Assembly: GCF_040750395.1 (NCBI RefSeq) | Contig: NZ_JBFLVD010000005.1 | Coordinates: forward strand, 124,001 to 188,000 | Direction of reading: 5' to 3' | DNA length: 64,000 nucleotides | Origin: Scandinavium sp002470465 | Lineage (GTDB): Bacteria; Pseudomonadota; Gammaproteobacteria; Enterobacterales; Enterobacteriaceae | Part shown: positions 35,062-44,554 of the stretch, in pieces | Layout: each line of letters opens with the position of its first letter | Position numbering within the stretch: the stretch's first letter is position 1 | The notes under the pieces: model-generated | Seen by the model: only the letters and a program-made list of their open reading frames with translations | The model's database searches: none | Told to the model about the DNA's origin: nothing | Program-made: the position numbers and the translations under genes

Positions 35062-35511
35062 TCAATCCTGTAGGCGGGCGATCTCTTCGCCGAATTCTTT
35101 AATGTCTTCAAAGCTGCGGTAGACGGAAGCGAAACGAATGTAGGCGACCTTATCCAGTTTCTTGAGCTGTTCCATCACCAGATTACCGATTTGCTTGCTC
35201 GGTACTTCACGTTCGCCTGTTGCACGAAGCTGAGATTTAATGTGATTGACCGCCATCTCGACGTCATCTGAGCTCACCGGGCGTTTTTCCAGCGCTTTCT
35301 GTAAACCACTGCGCAGCTTATCTTCATTGAACGGTTCACGCACATCGTTACTTTTCACCACCCGCGGCATAACGAGTTCTGCCACTTCAAAGGTGGTGAA
35401 GCGTTCGTTACACACCAGGCACTGGCGGCGGCGGCGTACGGAGGATCCTTCCCCGACCAGGCGGGAGTCGATCACTTTGGTATCTACAGCGAAACAAAAT
35501 GGGCAATGCAT
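35062..35511 (-). CDS. nrdR: transcriptional repressor NrdR
   Basis: A 149-residue repressor of ribonucleotide reductase genes (nrdAB, nrdHIEF, nrdDG). The zinc ribbon uses Cys3, Cys6, Cys31 and Cys34; the rest is an ATP-cone domain (about 49-139) that senses ATP and dATP. The first gene of the minus-strand rib/nus/thi operon and divergent from yajI. Confidence 0.97.
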   Translation of the reverse strand: MHCPFCFAVDTKVIDSRLVGEGSSVRRRRQCLVCNERFTTFEVAELVMPRVVKSNDVREPFNEDKLRSGLQKALEKRPVSSDDVEMAVNHIKSQLRATGEREVPSKQIGNLVMEQLKKLDKVAYIRFASVYRSFEDIKEFGEEIARLQD

Positions 35512-35651
35512 GGCGCGTCCTGACGAAGAAGTGTGACATCTTTCTATTTTACCACGACCCGCACTCAGCCGTCATTTTGAGACAATCCCCCGTGAGGAAT
35601 AATCCCCTCTCCTGCTACCATTATCCCCGGCAGACCCCTACAAGGATCCTC

Positions 35652-36197
35652 ATGATGACAAGACGTTTCGTTCGACTTCTCGCGCTGGGCAGCCTGTTTA
35701 CCCTGAGCGCCTGTGCACAGCAAACCGAAATTCACCAGATGCAGCAGAGCGTCAGCGCGCTGAATCAGGATATGAGTAAGCTCAATCAGGAAACGGTGAA
35801 AATCACCCAGCAAAATTCGCTGAACGCCAAATCGGCAAGCGGCGTCTATCTGCTGCCGGGCTCTCATACGCCAGCACGTCTGGAAAGCCAGATTGGCACC
35901 CTGAAAATGTCGCTGATTAATATTGCGCCAAACGCCGATGGCCTGCGCGCCACGCTGCGTATTCAGGGCGAATCCAACGATCCGCTCCCCGCATTTAGCG
36001 GCACAGTCGAGTGGGGCGTGATTCAGGGCACCACCGATAGCTTCCAGGAAGTGAACGTTAAAAACCAGCTGATCAACGCTCCGGCCAGCGTTCTGGCCCC
36101 GAGCGATGTGGACATTCCGCTGCAGCTGAGCGGCAGTGATGCCAAACAGCCGGTATTTGTGCGCATCCACGATATTCAGCCCGTCACGCCGCAGTAA
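35652..36197 (+). CDS. yajI: putative lipoprotein YajI (DUF3251)
   Basis: A 181-residue lipoprotein: signal peptide with lipobox LSAC and lipidated Cys21, then a predicted coiled coil (about 25-60: HQMQQSVSALNQDMSKLNQE) and a beta-rich DUF3251 domain. The role is unknown. The start is ATG 35652, or 35655 one codon later, with AAGGA upstream; the open frame from 35499 has no ribosome-binding site and would bury the signal peptide. It lies between nrdR and tsx as in E. coli. Confidence 0.85.
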   Translation: MMTRRFVRLLALGSLFTLSACAQQTEIHQMQQSVSALNQDMSKLNQETVKITQQNSLNAKSASGVYLLPGSHTPARLESQIGTLKMSLINIAPNADGLRATLRIQGESNDPLPAFSGTVEWGVIQGTTDSFQEVNVKNQLINAPASVLAPSDVDIPLQLSGSDAKQPVFVRIHDIQPVTPQ

Positions 36198-36206
36198 TCC
36201 TTTATG

Positions 36207-36230
36207 GCCGGATAGCGCCCGTTATCCGGC
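36207..36230 (+). terminator. hairpin after yajI
   Basis: GCCGGATA and TATCCGGC form an 8-bp stem with an 8-base loop, 9 bases after the yajI stop. It resembles a short REP unit as much as a terminator, and only a weak T-rich tail follows. Confidence 0.5.
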
Positions 36231-36379
36231 AACGTTTGACTCCTTCCGCTTATCTTTCGACACCCTCTGCAATCTTTTCCGTTTTTCAGAAAACCCTGGA
36301 AACATTTACGATAATCCGTACAATCCCCGCCGACAATGTACGCAAACGTGAACGCAATCGATTACGTACTTGAGAAAAC

Positions 36380-36421
36380 TGTGAAACACCACATATTTTT
36401 GTGAGCAATGATTCTTATAAT
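36380..36421 (+). promoter_or_regulatory. CRP-dependent promoter of tsx
   Basis: A perfect -10 TATAAT (36416-36421) with no good -35 lies downstream of two CRP-like half-conserved sites, TGTGAAACACCACATA (36380-36395) and TGTGAGCAATGATTCT (36400-36415). Two CRP sites with CytR between them are known for the E. coli tsx P2 promoter; the individual sites here are read by eye. Confidence 0.5.
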
Positions 36422-36506
36422 AGGCCTCGCAGAAAACCGTTACATTTAGAAACGCTCCGGCGATTCTTTTCACTCCCCGCGAGGGATTTCAACAAGTGGC
36501 ATCATG

Positions 36507-37391
36507 ATGAAAAAAACATTACTTGCAGCCAGTGCAGTGCTCGCTCTTTCTACATCTTTCACCGCAGGCGCAGCAGAAAACAGCAAACCTGAATACGTTT
36601 CTGACTGGTGGCACCAGAGTGTCAACGTGGTAGGAAGCTATCACACCCGTTTCGGACCACAGATCCGTAACGATACCTATCTGGAATACGAAGCCTTCGC
36701 CAAGAAAGATTGGTTCGATTTCTATGGTTATATGGATGCACCCGTCTTCTTCGGTGGCAACACCGACGCAAAAGGTATCTGGAACCACGGCTCTCCATTG
36801 TTTATGGAAATTGAACCGCGCTTCTCCATCGATAAGCTGACCGGTGCTGATCTGAGCTTCGGCCCGTTCAAAGAGTGGTACTTCGCCAACAACTACATCT
36901 ACGATATGGGCCGCAACGCCTCGGGTCGTCAGAGCACCTGGTATATGGGCCTGGGTACGGATATCGACACCGGCCTGCCAATGAGCCTGTCCATGAACGT
37001 CTATGCAAAATACCAATGGCAAAACTACGGTGCAGAAAACCAGAACGAGTGGGACGGCTACCGCTTCAAGGTGAAATACTTCGTGCCAATCACCCAGCTG
37101 TGGGGCGGCCAGCTGAGCTATATCGGCTTCACCAACTTTGACTGGGGTTCTGAGCTCGGCGACATTGGCTTCCGCGACAATAACGGCAACAAGGCACGTA
37201 CCAATAACTCTATCGCCTCCAGCCACATCCTGGCGCTGAACTACGATCACTGGCACTACTCCGTAGTTGCCCGTTACTGGCACAACGGCGGCCAGTGGAA
37301 CGACGACGCCAGCCTGAACTTCGGCAACGGCGACTTCAGCGTCCGTTCAACCGGCTGGGGTGGTTATCTGGTCGTGGGTTACAACTTCTGA
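36507..37391 (+). CDS. tsx: nucleoside-specific outer-membrane channel Tsx
   Basis: A 294-residue 12-stranded beta-barrel porin that admits nucleosides (and albicidin) across the outer membrane; it is also a receptor for phage T6 and colicin K in E. coli. A 22-residue signal peptide ends TAGA or AGAA, and the protein ends in Phe (GGYLVVGYNF), as barrel proteins do. Two adjacent Met codons exist (36504, 36507); I chose the second, which gives the E. coli length. Relative to E. coli the loop near residue 223 (IGFRDNNGNKART) is altered, the kind of surface-loop change expected at a phage and colicin receptor. Confidence 0.96.
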   Translation: MKKTLLAASAVLALSTSFTAGAAENSKPEYVSDWWHQSVNVVGSYHTRFGPQIRNDTYLEYEAFAKKDWFDFYGYMDAPVFFGGNTDAKGIWNHGSPLFMEIEPRFSIDKLTGADLSFGPFKEWYFANNYIYDMGRNASGRQSTWYMGLGTDIDTGLPMSLSMNVYAKYQWQNYGAENQNEWDGYRFKVKYFVPITQLWGGQLSYIGFTNFDWGSELGDIGFRDNNGNKARTNNSIASSHILALNYDHWHYSVVARYWHNGGQWNDDASLNFGNGDFSVRSTGWGGYLVVGYNF

Positions 37392-37400
37392 TAAGCGTGA

Positions 37401-37430
37401 TGCCCGGCGGCGCAGGCTTGCCGGGCCTAC
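37401..37430. repeat. REP unit after tsx
   Basis: TGCCCGGCGGCGCAGGCTTG followed by CCGGGCCTAC is a single REP palindrome, directly after the tsx stop and before its terminator. Confidence 0.75.
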
Positions 37431-37456
37431 AGAAGTCAATCCTGATATGAACCACA

Positions 37457-37491
37457 GGCCGGGTGGGCATTGCGGCCACCCGGCTTTTTTT
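37457..37491 (+). terminator. terminator of tsx
   Basis: GCCGGGTGG and CCACCCGGC pair perfectly and are followed by TTTTTTT. It directly abuts the end of the convergent M24-family gene. Confidence 0.9.
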
Positions 37492-37492
37492 A

Positions 37493-38884
37493 TTACCTCA
37501 GACTCAACGCGTTACTCTGATCCAACAGCCACGGGCGCAAATACCCAACGGTATTGGAAAACGGCAGCACGCACTCCGGTAAGTTAATCCCCACTTCTCT
37601 CTGGATCCACTCACGCCTTGCCTGAACTCGCGCCCAAAGTTGCGGATACTCAGAAGCAAGCTGTTGACGCAGCGCTTCATCGGCCAGCGCCACGGTGTCC
37701 TCAATGCTTGCCCCCGCATAACCCGCGCGGGAGGGAATAATATCAATTTGCAGCAGCATACCGCTGGCTAATGGAATGTCCGACCGGGCTGACACCGGCG
37801 AGCAGAGCCACTCTTCATCCGCCACCAGGTGTCCAGGATTCAGATGCCAGTGATAGTCGGCTTTCGGTAAAACGCCTTCGATAAGCTGATACAGCTCACC
37901 GCCGGTCATGCCCGGATGGATGTTCTCCAGCCACGCTACAACAGCACGGAAATAAGGTATCGCAACCACGTCCAGATAATCACTGACGGCTTCCGGCAGC
38001 TGAGAAGCGCTTTCCACCACGTAGGCTGCACGACTGCTGAGGCCGCCTTTGTAGCTGACGGTCAAAGAGAATTTGTCACCCTTCTGAACCTGCTTATCGC
38101 CAGGATAGAGATTCGCATGTGCAAAACGATCGCCGGTGGCAGCGATGGTCACAACGTTATTGAGCTGCCCGTCTGCCGCCAGGAGGCTGGCAATCTGCTT
38201 TTCAGTTTTCCCCACCTCTATCGCATTCAGCGCACGCTGGATAGCCGTCGAAGCCAGATTTGCGCCGTACTCGTAGTGCGCAAGCTCATTGGCATTATTG
38301 ATAACGCGCGCACCGTTTGCCGGTGAGATAAACAGGCCGGTGGCATTGCACAATTCTGCGTCCGGGGCCGCTTCGCGAATGGCATCGACAATGAACGCCG
38401 GCATGTCGAACATCTGGCGTACGTTTTCATTCAGGCCTGTAAACAGCTTCCAGCCCGCCAGCCCCAAAATTTTTCCCGACGCCAGGCCCGCATCCCGCAA
38501 AATTTCGGGCAAAGACTGCGTGTTATCCATCGGCTGATTCGGTAAAGAGAACCACGGCGCGTGCAGCACCCGGTTTTTGAGCCGCGCATGAGGGGCAAGC
38601 TTCAGGTTTTCGTTACCGAGCACCAGCACCGCTTCCCCATCCTGATGCAACACCAACAGCGCCTCTTCAAAACGCGGAATAAACCCGGTGAGGTATTCGA
38701 AATTGCCGCCGTGCTCTTTGTCGGCATAGATAATCAGCGTATCGAGTTTCTGCTGACGCATACCTGCCAGCACGCGGTTTTTACGTTCCGCAAGCGTGGC
38801 ATCACTCAGGATGACGGATGGTAAGTCGGTCCAGGTTTGCGGTGGTGAAACATTTTGCAGGCGAATGTGATGAGACGTGGTCAT
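37493..38884 (-). CDS. M24-family (Xaa-Pro peptidase-like) protein, probably catalytically altered
   Basis: A 463-residue protein with a creatinase-type N-terminal domain (about 20-180) and a pita-bread M24 C-terminal domain (about 190-440). A true M24 peptidase uses two Asp, one His and two Glu to bind two metals. Here the segment that should hold the first Asp pair reads KFSLTVSYKGGLSSRAAYVV, the His region reads HLNPGHLVADEEW, and of the Glu sites only GASIEDTVAL looks intact. So it may not be a metallopeptidase. The frame opens at 38965, but MTTSHHIRLQ at 38884 follows an AAGGA site. As I recall, K-12 has yajD at this place between tsx and secF. Confidence 0.75.
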   Translation of the reverse strand: MTTSHHIRLQNVSPPQTWTDLPSVILSDATLAERKNRVLAGMRQQKLDTLIIYADKEHGGNFEYLTGFIPRFEEALLVLHQDGEAVLVLGNENLKLAPHARLKNRVLHAPWFSLPNQPMDNTQSLPEILRDAGLASGKILGLAGWKLFTGLNENVRQMFDMPAFIVDAIREAAPDAELCNATGLFISPANGARVINNANELAHYEYGANLASTAIQRALNAIEVGKTEKQIASLLAADGQLNNVVTIAATGDRFAHANLYPGDKQVQKGDKFSLTVSYKGGLSSRAAYVVESASQLPEAVSDYLDVVAIPYFRAVVAWLENIHPGMTGGELYQLIEGVLPKADYHWHLNPGHLVADEEWLCSPVSARSDIPLASGMLLQIDIIPSRAGYAGASIEDTVALADEALRQQLASEYPQLWARVQARREWIQREVGINLPECVLPFSNTVGYLRPWLLDQSNALSLR

Positions 38885-38948
38885 TTCTGTAGCGTCCTTT
38901 AAACAGAGATAATCCGCTAACCCTACCGGAAACCCATAAATTTGGCAT

Positions 38949-38977
38949 AAAAAAATCCCGGCCATTTGACCGGGATT
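38949..38977 (-). terminator. terminator of the secDF operon
   Basis: On the minus strand AATCCCGG-TCAAATGG-CCGGGATT runs into seven T, 20 bases past the secF stop codon. Confidence 0.9.
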
Positions 38978-38996
38978 CGATTTTGCAACGCAGGCC

Positions 38997-39968
38997 TTAC
39001 GGCAGGATTGAAGGCTGATCGGCGCCCTCTTTCTCCACTTTCTGCTGCAGCAGATGCTCGCGCTTCATGCCCAGCTTCAGCGCCAGCGCAGATGCCACGT
39101 AGATGGAGGATGCAGTACCAATGGAGACACCGATAAGCATGGTCAGCGAGAAGCCTTCCAGCACCGGGCCACCAAACAGGAACAGCATCAGGATAACCAT
39201 CAAAGTGGTACCGGATGTGATCAACGTACGGTGCAGCGTCTGGGTCAGGGAGACGTTAAAGATCTCGTAAGGCGTACCGCGACGGATCTTACGGAAGTTC
39301 TCACGAATACGGTCTGAAACCACGATGCTGTCGTTCAACGAGTAGCCGATAACCGACATCAGCGACGCGACGATAGTCAGGTCAATCTCAATATGGAACA
39401 GCGAGAGAATGCCCATGGTGATCACCACGTCGTGCGCAAGGGCGATAACCACCCCCGCCGCCAGACGCCACTCGAAGCGGAAACCAACGTAGACCAGAAT
39501 GGAGATCAGTGCCGCCATCAGCGCCATTGCCCCGCTCTGCGCCAGATCGGCACCGACGCTCGGCCCTACAAACTCAATACGCTTCACCGCCGCGTTCTGA
39601 GAGGTAGATTCGTTAATCACGTTCAGCACTTTGCTGCCCAACTCCTGGCTGCCGCTCTCGGTTTTCACCGGAGGCATGCGCACCATGATGTCATGGCTGC
39701 TGCCAAAGTTCTGCACCAGTGGCTCAACGAAGCCTGCTTTTTCAAGCGAGGCGCGCGTTTGCTCCATATCCACTGGTTTTTCCAGGGTAATTTCAATCAC
39801 CGTACCACCGGTGAAGTCGAGACCCCAGTTGAAGCCGCGCACGCCAATCACGATGATGGACGCCACCAGCAACAGGCCTGATATTGCAAAGGCCCAGAAG
39901 TCCCAGCGCATAAAGTCATAGACTTTACGGCCGTGGTTCAATTGTTCAACGGTATATTCCTGTGCCAC
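38997..39968 (-). CDS. secF: protein translocase subunit SecF
   Basis: A 323-residue inner-membrane protein with six membrane helices of the RND superfamily. With SecD it uses the proton gradient to pull proteins through SecYEG into the periplasm. Family features: GLDFTGGTVIEI after the first helix, the large periplasmic P1 domain (about 45-135), and the conserved VIGYSLNDSIVVSDRIREN between helices 4 and 5. It starts 10 bp after secD. Confidence 0.98.
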   Translation of the reverse strand: MAQEYTVEQLNHGRKVYDFMRWDFWAFAISGLLLVASIIVIGVRGFNWGLDFTGGTVIEITLEKPVDMEQTRASLEKAGFVEPLVQNFGSSHDIMVRMPPVKTESGSQELGSKVLNVINESTSQNAAVKRIEFVGPSVGADLAQSGAMALMAALISILVYVGFRFEWRLAAGVVIALAHDVVITMGILSLFHIEIDLTIVASLMSVIGYSLNDSIVVSDRIRENFRKIRRGTPYEIFNVSLTQTLHRTLITSGTTLMVILMLFLFGGPVLEGFSLTMLIGVSIGTASSIYVASALALKLGMKREHLLQQKVEKEGADQPSILP

Positions 39969-39978
39969 AACGCACTCC

Positions 39979-41826
39979 TCAGATAGACAGCTTGTTGATG
40001 CGTTTGCCGCCGTACAACAGGTTTACGATGGCACGGGTGCCGACGATCGCGGTAAACATGGAAGTCGCCACACCGATACCGGTGGTGATGGCGAAGCCTT
40101 TAATTGCACCGGTACCGACCGCATACAGGATGATGACTTTGATCAGCGTGGTAATGTTCGCATCGAAGATGGAGCTGAATGCGCCACGGTAACCTTCGTC
40201 AATCGCCTGCTGAACGGTACGTCCGTTGCTGAGCTCTTCCTTAATACGTTCGTTAATCAGTACGTTAGCATCGACCGCTACCGCAAGGGTTAACACGATA
40301 CCCGCAATCCCAGGCATACTCAGCGTCGCCCCCGGCAGCAGCGACATGATGCCGACGATCAGCACCAGGTTCGCAATCAGCGCAGAGGTCGCGATCAGAC
40401 CAAACTTCTTGTAGAAGAAGATCATGAACAGAATCGACACCACCAGACCGGCCAGACACGCTTCCAGGCCCTGCTTGATGTTCTGCAGACCGAGAGTTGG
40501 ACCGATGGTGCGTTCTTCAACAATCTGGATTGGCGCAATCAGCGCACCGGCACGCAGCAGCAGCGAAAGCTGACGCGCTTCGTTCGGGTTGTTGATCCCG
40601 GTAATACGGAAGCTGTTGCCCAGGCGAGACTGGATATTAGCGACGTTAATCACCTCTTCCTGTTTCACCAGAACGGCACGGCCTTTCGCATCTTTTTTAC
40701 CGCTGTCTTTGTACTCCACAAACAGGGTCGCCATCGGCTTACCGATGTTGTCCTTGGTGAAGTTAGACATGATGTTACCACCGGCGCTGTCGAGCGAGAT
40801 GTTAACCTGCGGCTGGTTGTATTCGTCCTGGCTTGAGGTGGAATCGGTGATGTGGTCACCGGTCAGGATCACGCGCTTGTACAGCACAATCGGCTGGCCT
40901 TCACGGGTGTTTTTCACCTCAGAGTCGCCCGGTACGCGGCCTGAAGCGGCAGCAGACTGATCGACGTTGGTATTCACCAGACGGAACTCCAGGGTCGCGG
41001 TCGCGCCCAGAATTTCTTTCGCACGGGCGGTGTCCTGAATACCAGGCAGTTCCACCACGATGCGGTCTGCCCCCTGACGCTGTACCACCGGCTCGGCAAC
41101 GCCCAGCTGGTTCACACGGTTACGCAGGATGTTGATATTCTGCTGTACGGCATACTCGCGCGCTTCTTTCATGCGTGCATCGGTCATCACCGCGCGCAGC
41201 TGGTTGCCGCCCTGGTTTGAGATAACCAAATCACGATGGCGAGGCGCAAGATAGTCGATAGCCTGATCGCGCGCCGCGCTGTCGCGGAACGTAATGCTCA
41301 AACCGTAGTTATCGGCTTTTTGAACCGTGGTGTAGCCAATGCCCTTTTCACGCAGATCGCTGCGCAGGCCATCGATGTTTTGTTCCTGGAGTTTACCCAG
41401 CGCGGTGTCCATATCCACTTCCATCAGGAAGTGTACGCCGCCGCGCAGATCAAGGCCGAGCTTCATCGGCTCAGCTTTCAGCATAGCGAGCCAGCGCGGC
41501 GTCGCCGGAGCCAGGTTAAGCGCCACGACATACTTGTCACCCAGCAGATCGACCAGCGCTTCGCGCGCGCGCAGTTGGATGTCAGTGGAGTCGAAGCGAG
41601 CAAGAATTGCGCCCTCTTCCAGTGCCACAGACTTCGCGGTGATTTTTTCTTTTTCTAAAGTGTTCTGGACCTGGATCAGCGTTTGCTCACTGGCGGCGTT
41701 ACCACGCACGCCAGTGATTTGAACAGCCGGATCCTCACCATACAGGTTGGGAAGTGCGTAAAGCAGGCCGACGAGAATCACGACGACCAGCATAATGTAC
41801 TTCCACAAAGGATAACGGTTTAACAC
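39979..41826 (-). CDS. secD: protein translocase subunit SecD
   Basis: A 615-residue partner of SecF with six membrane helices and a large periplasmic region (about 30-450) that grips exported chains. Characteristic stretches: MLNRYPLWKYIMLVVV (first helix), LGLDLRGGVHFLMEVD, and the helix pair AVDANVLINERIKEEL, which mirrors the SecF motif and carries the Asp thought to conduct protons. It follows yajC by 27 bp. Confidence 0.98.
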   Translation of the reverse strand: MLNRYPLWKYIMLVVVILVGLLYALPNLYGEDPAVQITGVRGNAASEQTLIQVQNTLEKEKITAKSVALEEGAILARFDSTDIQLRAREALVDLLGDKYVVALNLAPATPRWLAMLKAEPMKLGLDLRGGVHFLMEVDMDTALGKLQEQNIDGLRSDLREKGIGYTTVQKADNYGLSITFRDSAARDQAIDYLAPRHRDLVISNQGGNQLRAVMTDARMKEAREYAVQQNINILRNRVNQLGVAEPVVQRQGADRIVVELPGIQDTARAKEILGATATLEFRLVNTNVDQSAAASGRVPGDSEVKNTREGQPIVLYKRVILTGDHITDSTSSQDEYNQPQVNISLDSAGGNIMSNFTKDNIGKPMATLFVEYKDSGKKDAKGRAVLVKQEEVINVANIQSRLGNSFRITGINNPNEARQLSLLLRAGALIAPIQIVEERTIGPTLGLQNIKQGLEACLAGLVVSILFMIFFYKKFGLIATSALIANLVLIVGIMSLLPGATLSMPGIAGIVLTLAVAVDANVLINERIKEELSNGRTVQQAIDEGYRGAFSSIFDANITTLIKVIILYAVGTGAIKGFAITTGIGVATSMFTAIVGTRAIVNLLYGGKRINKLSI

Positions 41827-41853
41827 GGCAGTTCCCTTTGGGAAAACAAGAAA

Positions 41854-42186
41854 TTACAGCGCCTTCATGGTGCCTTTCGGCAGCACGGCAGCGACGAAGT
41901 CACGCTTGATAACCACTTCGGTGGTATCGTTCAGCGCGATAGCGATGTAGCCCGCTTCAGCAACTTTGGTTACGCGACCAACCAGACCGCCGTTGGTCAG
42001 CACTTCATCACCTTTAGCGATGGAGTCCATCAGCTTTTTATGCTCTTTGGTACGCTTCTGCTGCGGGCGCAGGATCATGAAGTAGAAAATCAGACCGAAC
42101 ACCACCAGCATCAGGATCAGAGACATCGGGCTGCTTTGGCCCGGTGCACCGGTAGCGGCTACCGCATCAGAAATAAAAAAGCTCAT
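41854..42186 (-). CDS. yajC: Sec translocon accessory protein YajC
   Basis: A 110-residue single-span inner-membrane protein that copurifies with SecDF. It has a short periplasmic N-terminus (MSFFISDAVAATGAPGQS), one helix (about 20-40: SLILMLVVFGLIFYFMI), then a cytoplasmic domain starting LRPQQKRTKEHKK. The frame is open 10 codons further, but MSFFISDAVA is the conserved start and follows GAGGGAA. It lies between tgt and secD in the same operon. Confidence 0.97.
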   Translation of the reverse strand: MSFFISDAVAATGAPGQSSPMSLILMLVVFGLIFYFMILRPQQKRTKEHKKLMDSIAKGDEVLTNGGLVGRVTKVAEAGYIAIALNDTTEVVIKRDFVAAVLPKGTMKAL

Positions 42187-42208
42187 TGAATTTCCCTCAT
42201 TATTAAAA

Positions 42209-43336
42209 TTAATCAACGTTTAAAGGCGGAACATCCCGACCCTGGCGTTGGTAAAACTCCGTCACAAAGCTCTCTAATTTACCCTCTTCGATAGCCTTGC
42301 GTAAACCAGCCATTAAGCGCTGATAGTAGCGAAGATTATGGATGGTATTGAGACGCGCGCCCAAAATCTCGTTGCAACGATCGAGATGATGCAAATAAGC
42401 GCGTGAATAATGGCGACAGGTGTAGCAATCGCACTCTGCGTCGAGTGGGCTGGTGTCGCTTTTATGCTTCGCATTACGGATTTTCACCACGCCGTCGGTG
42501 ACAAACAGGTGACCGTTGCGGGCATTACGCGTTGGCATCACGCAGTCGAACATGTCAATACCGCGACGAACGCCTTCCACCAGGTCTTCCGGCTTGCCCA
42601 CTCCCATCAGGTATCGTGGTTTGTCTGCCGGGATTTGCGGGCAGACATGCTCGAGAATGCGGTGCATGTCTTCCTTCGGCTCGCCGACAGCCAGGCCGCC
42701 GACAGCGTAGCCATCAAAACCAATCTCCACCAGACCTTTCACGGAGATATCGCGTAAATCTTCGTAAACGCTGCCCTGAATAATACCGAACAGCGCATTT
42801 TTATTCTCAAGCGAATCAAAACGATCGCGGCTGCGTTTCGCCCAACGCAGGGACATTTCCATTGAGCGCTTAGCGTAATCCCAGTCCGCCGGGTACGGCG
42901 TACATTCGTCAAAGATCATGACGATGTCAGAACCGAGATCGTACTGAATCTCCATGGATTTTTCCGGATCGAGGAAAATCGGATCGCCGTTGATCGGGTT
43001 GCGGAAGTGCACGCCCTCTTCCGTGATCTTACGGATGTCGCCGAGGCTGAACACCTGGAAGCCACCGGAGTCGGTGAGGATCGGTCCTTTCCACTGCATA
43101 AAATCGTGGAGATCGCCGTGCAGCTTCATGATCTCCTGGCCCGGACGCAGCCACAGATGGAAGGTGTTGCCGAGAATAATCTGCGCGCCGGTGGCTTCGA
43201 CTTCTTCCGGCGTCATCCCTTTTACGGTGCCGTAGGTGCCAACGGGCATAAAGGCAGGCGTTTCAACCACGCCGCGATAGAAGACCAGGCGGCCGCGGCG
43301 TGCGCGTCCGTCGGTAGTATCCAGTTCAAATTTCAT
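42209..43336 (-). CDS. tgt: tRNA-guanine transglycosylase
   Basis: A 375-residue TIM-barrel enzyme that swaps guanine-34 of tRNA Asp, Asn, His and Tyr for preQ1. The catalytic nucleophile and base-binding Asp residues are in LTDSGGFQVFSL and in FDCVMPTRNAR; the zinc site is CDCYTCRHYSRAYLHH near residue 302-330. It acts before QueA, whose gene lies 53 bp upstream in the same operon. Confidence 0.98.
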   Translation of the reverse strand: MKFELDTTDGRARRGRLVFYRGVVETPAFMPVGTYGTVKGMTPEEVEATGAQIILGNTFHLWLRPGQEIMKLHGDLHDFMQWKGPILTDSGGFQVFSLGDIRKITEEGVHFRNPINGDPIFLDPEKSMEIQYDLGSDIVMIFDECTPYPADWDYAKRSMEMSLRWAKRSRDRFDSLENKNALFGIIQGSVYEDLRDISVKGLVEIGFDGYAVGGLAVGEPKEDMHRILEHVCPQIPADKPRYLMGVGKPEDLVEGVRRGIDMFDCVMPTRNARNGHLFVTDGVVKIRNAKHKSDTSPLDAECDCYTCRHYSRAYLHHLDRCNEILGARLNTIHNLRYYQRLMAGLRKAIEEGKLESFVTEFYQRQGRDVPPLNVD

Positions 43337-43389
43337 TATTGCTCCAGCGTCAGAAAGACAGTCTGACGTATTAACCCAGCGCCGCGGAA

Positions 43390-44460
43390 TTATTCCCCAA
43401 CGCGTTCATGAATAGCCGACGGATTGTACGTGATGTACATGGCATCCCCGTAGCTAAAAAAGCGATATTTTTGTTCTACCGCAGACTTATAGGCGTTCAT
43501 CGTGTGCTGATAACCGGCAAAGGCCGAGACCAGCATGATGAGCGTCGACTCCGGCAGGTGGAAGTTGGTCACCAGCGCATCGATCACTTTGTACTGATAG
43601 CCCGGATAGATGAAGATTTGCGTGTCGCCGAAGAACGGTTCGATGAGATCCCCCTTCGCCGCCTGCGCCGCGCTTTCCAGAGAACGAACAGACGTGGTGC
43701 CTACCGCAACCACTTTGCTGCCGCGCGCTTTCGCTGCCAGCACCGCATCCACGACTTCCTGCGGCACTTCCGCATATTCGGAGTGCATGATGTGATCTTC
43801 GATGCTGTCGACACGTACCGGCTGGAAGGTACCCGCACCGACGTGCAGCGTCACAAACGCCATCTCAATGCCTTTTTCGCGCAGTTTCGCCAGCAGAGGC
43901 TCATCGAAATGCAGACCCGCCGTCGGCGCAGCTACCGCGCCGGGCTTTTGGCTGTAGACGGTCTGGTACAGCTCGCGGTCTGAGTCTTCGTCCGGACGAT
44001 CGATGTACGGCGGCAGCGGCATATGGCCGATAGCGTTGAGGATATCGAGCACCGGGCGCTCATCGTTGAACTCAACTTCAAACAGCGCGTCATGGCGAGC
44101 GACCATCGTCGCGTTGATGCTTTCATCGTCGCCCAGCAGCAGTTCCGCACCAGGCTTAGGCGCTTTCGAGGCGCGAATATGTGCCAGAATACGTTTATCA
44201 TCGAGCATCCGCTCAACCAGCACTTCAATCTTGCCGCCGCTGGCCTTACGACCGAACAGGCGCGCCGGGATCACGCGGGTATTGTTAAAGACCAGCAGAT
44301 CGCCAGGGTTGAGCTTCTCGAGCAGATCGGTGAAAGTACCGTGCGTCAGCGCGCCCGTTGGCCCATCCAGCGACAGCAAACGGCAGCCACTGCGCTCCGG
44401 CTGTGGGTAGTGGGCAATAAGAGATTCGGGCAGTTCAAAAGAAAAATCGGCGACGCGCAT
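43390..44460 (-). CDS. queA: S-adenosylmethionine:tRNA ribosyltransferase-isomerase
   Basis: A 356-residue enzyme that moves the ribosyl part of SAM onto preQ1 in tRNA, giving epoxyqueuosine. Recognisable stretches: MRVADFSFELPESLIAHYP at the start, GDLLVFNNTRVIPARLFG, and GAVAAPTAGLHFDEPLL, followed by VTLHVGAGTFQPVR. It heads the minus-strand run queA-tgt-yajC-secD-secF and is divergent from acpH. Confidence 0.98.
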   Translation of the reverse strand: MRVADFSFELPESLIAHYPQPERSGCRLLSLDGPTGALTHGTFTDLLEKLNPGDLLVFNNTRVIPARLFGRKASGGKIEVLVERMLDDKRILAHIRASKAPKPGAELLLGDDESINATMVARHDALFEVEFNDERPVLDILNAIGHMPLPPYIDRPDEDSDRELYQTVYSQKPGAVAAPTAGLHFDEPLLAKLREKGIEMAFVTLHVGAGTFQPVRVDSIEDHIMHSEYAEVPQEVVDAVLAAKARGSKVVAVGTTSVRSLESAAQAAKGDLIEPFFGDTQIFIYPGYQYKVIDALVTNFHLPESTLIMLVSAFAGYQHTMNAYKSAVEQKYRFFSYGDAMYITYNPSAIHERVGE

Positions 44461-44554
44461 GACGGTAACTCAAGCATAATAAAGAGGCGGGTAGTCTAGT
44501 GGCAGGCTGCTTTGGCTGCAACCTGTAAGCCCTTTAAATACGGATAACGGACTC

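Larger units (their letters stand above)
36198..36506. other. yajI-tsx intergenic region
   Basis: A 309-bp region with a hairpin after yajI and the tsx control region. tsx in E. coli has two promoters controlled by DeoR and by CRP-CytR; the matching promoter elements here are listed separately. I saw no gene. Confidence 0.55.
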
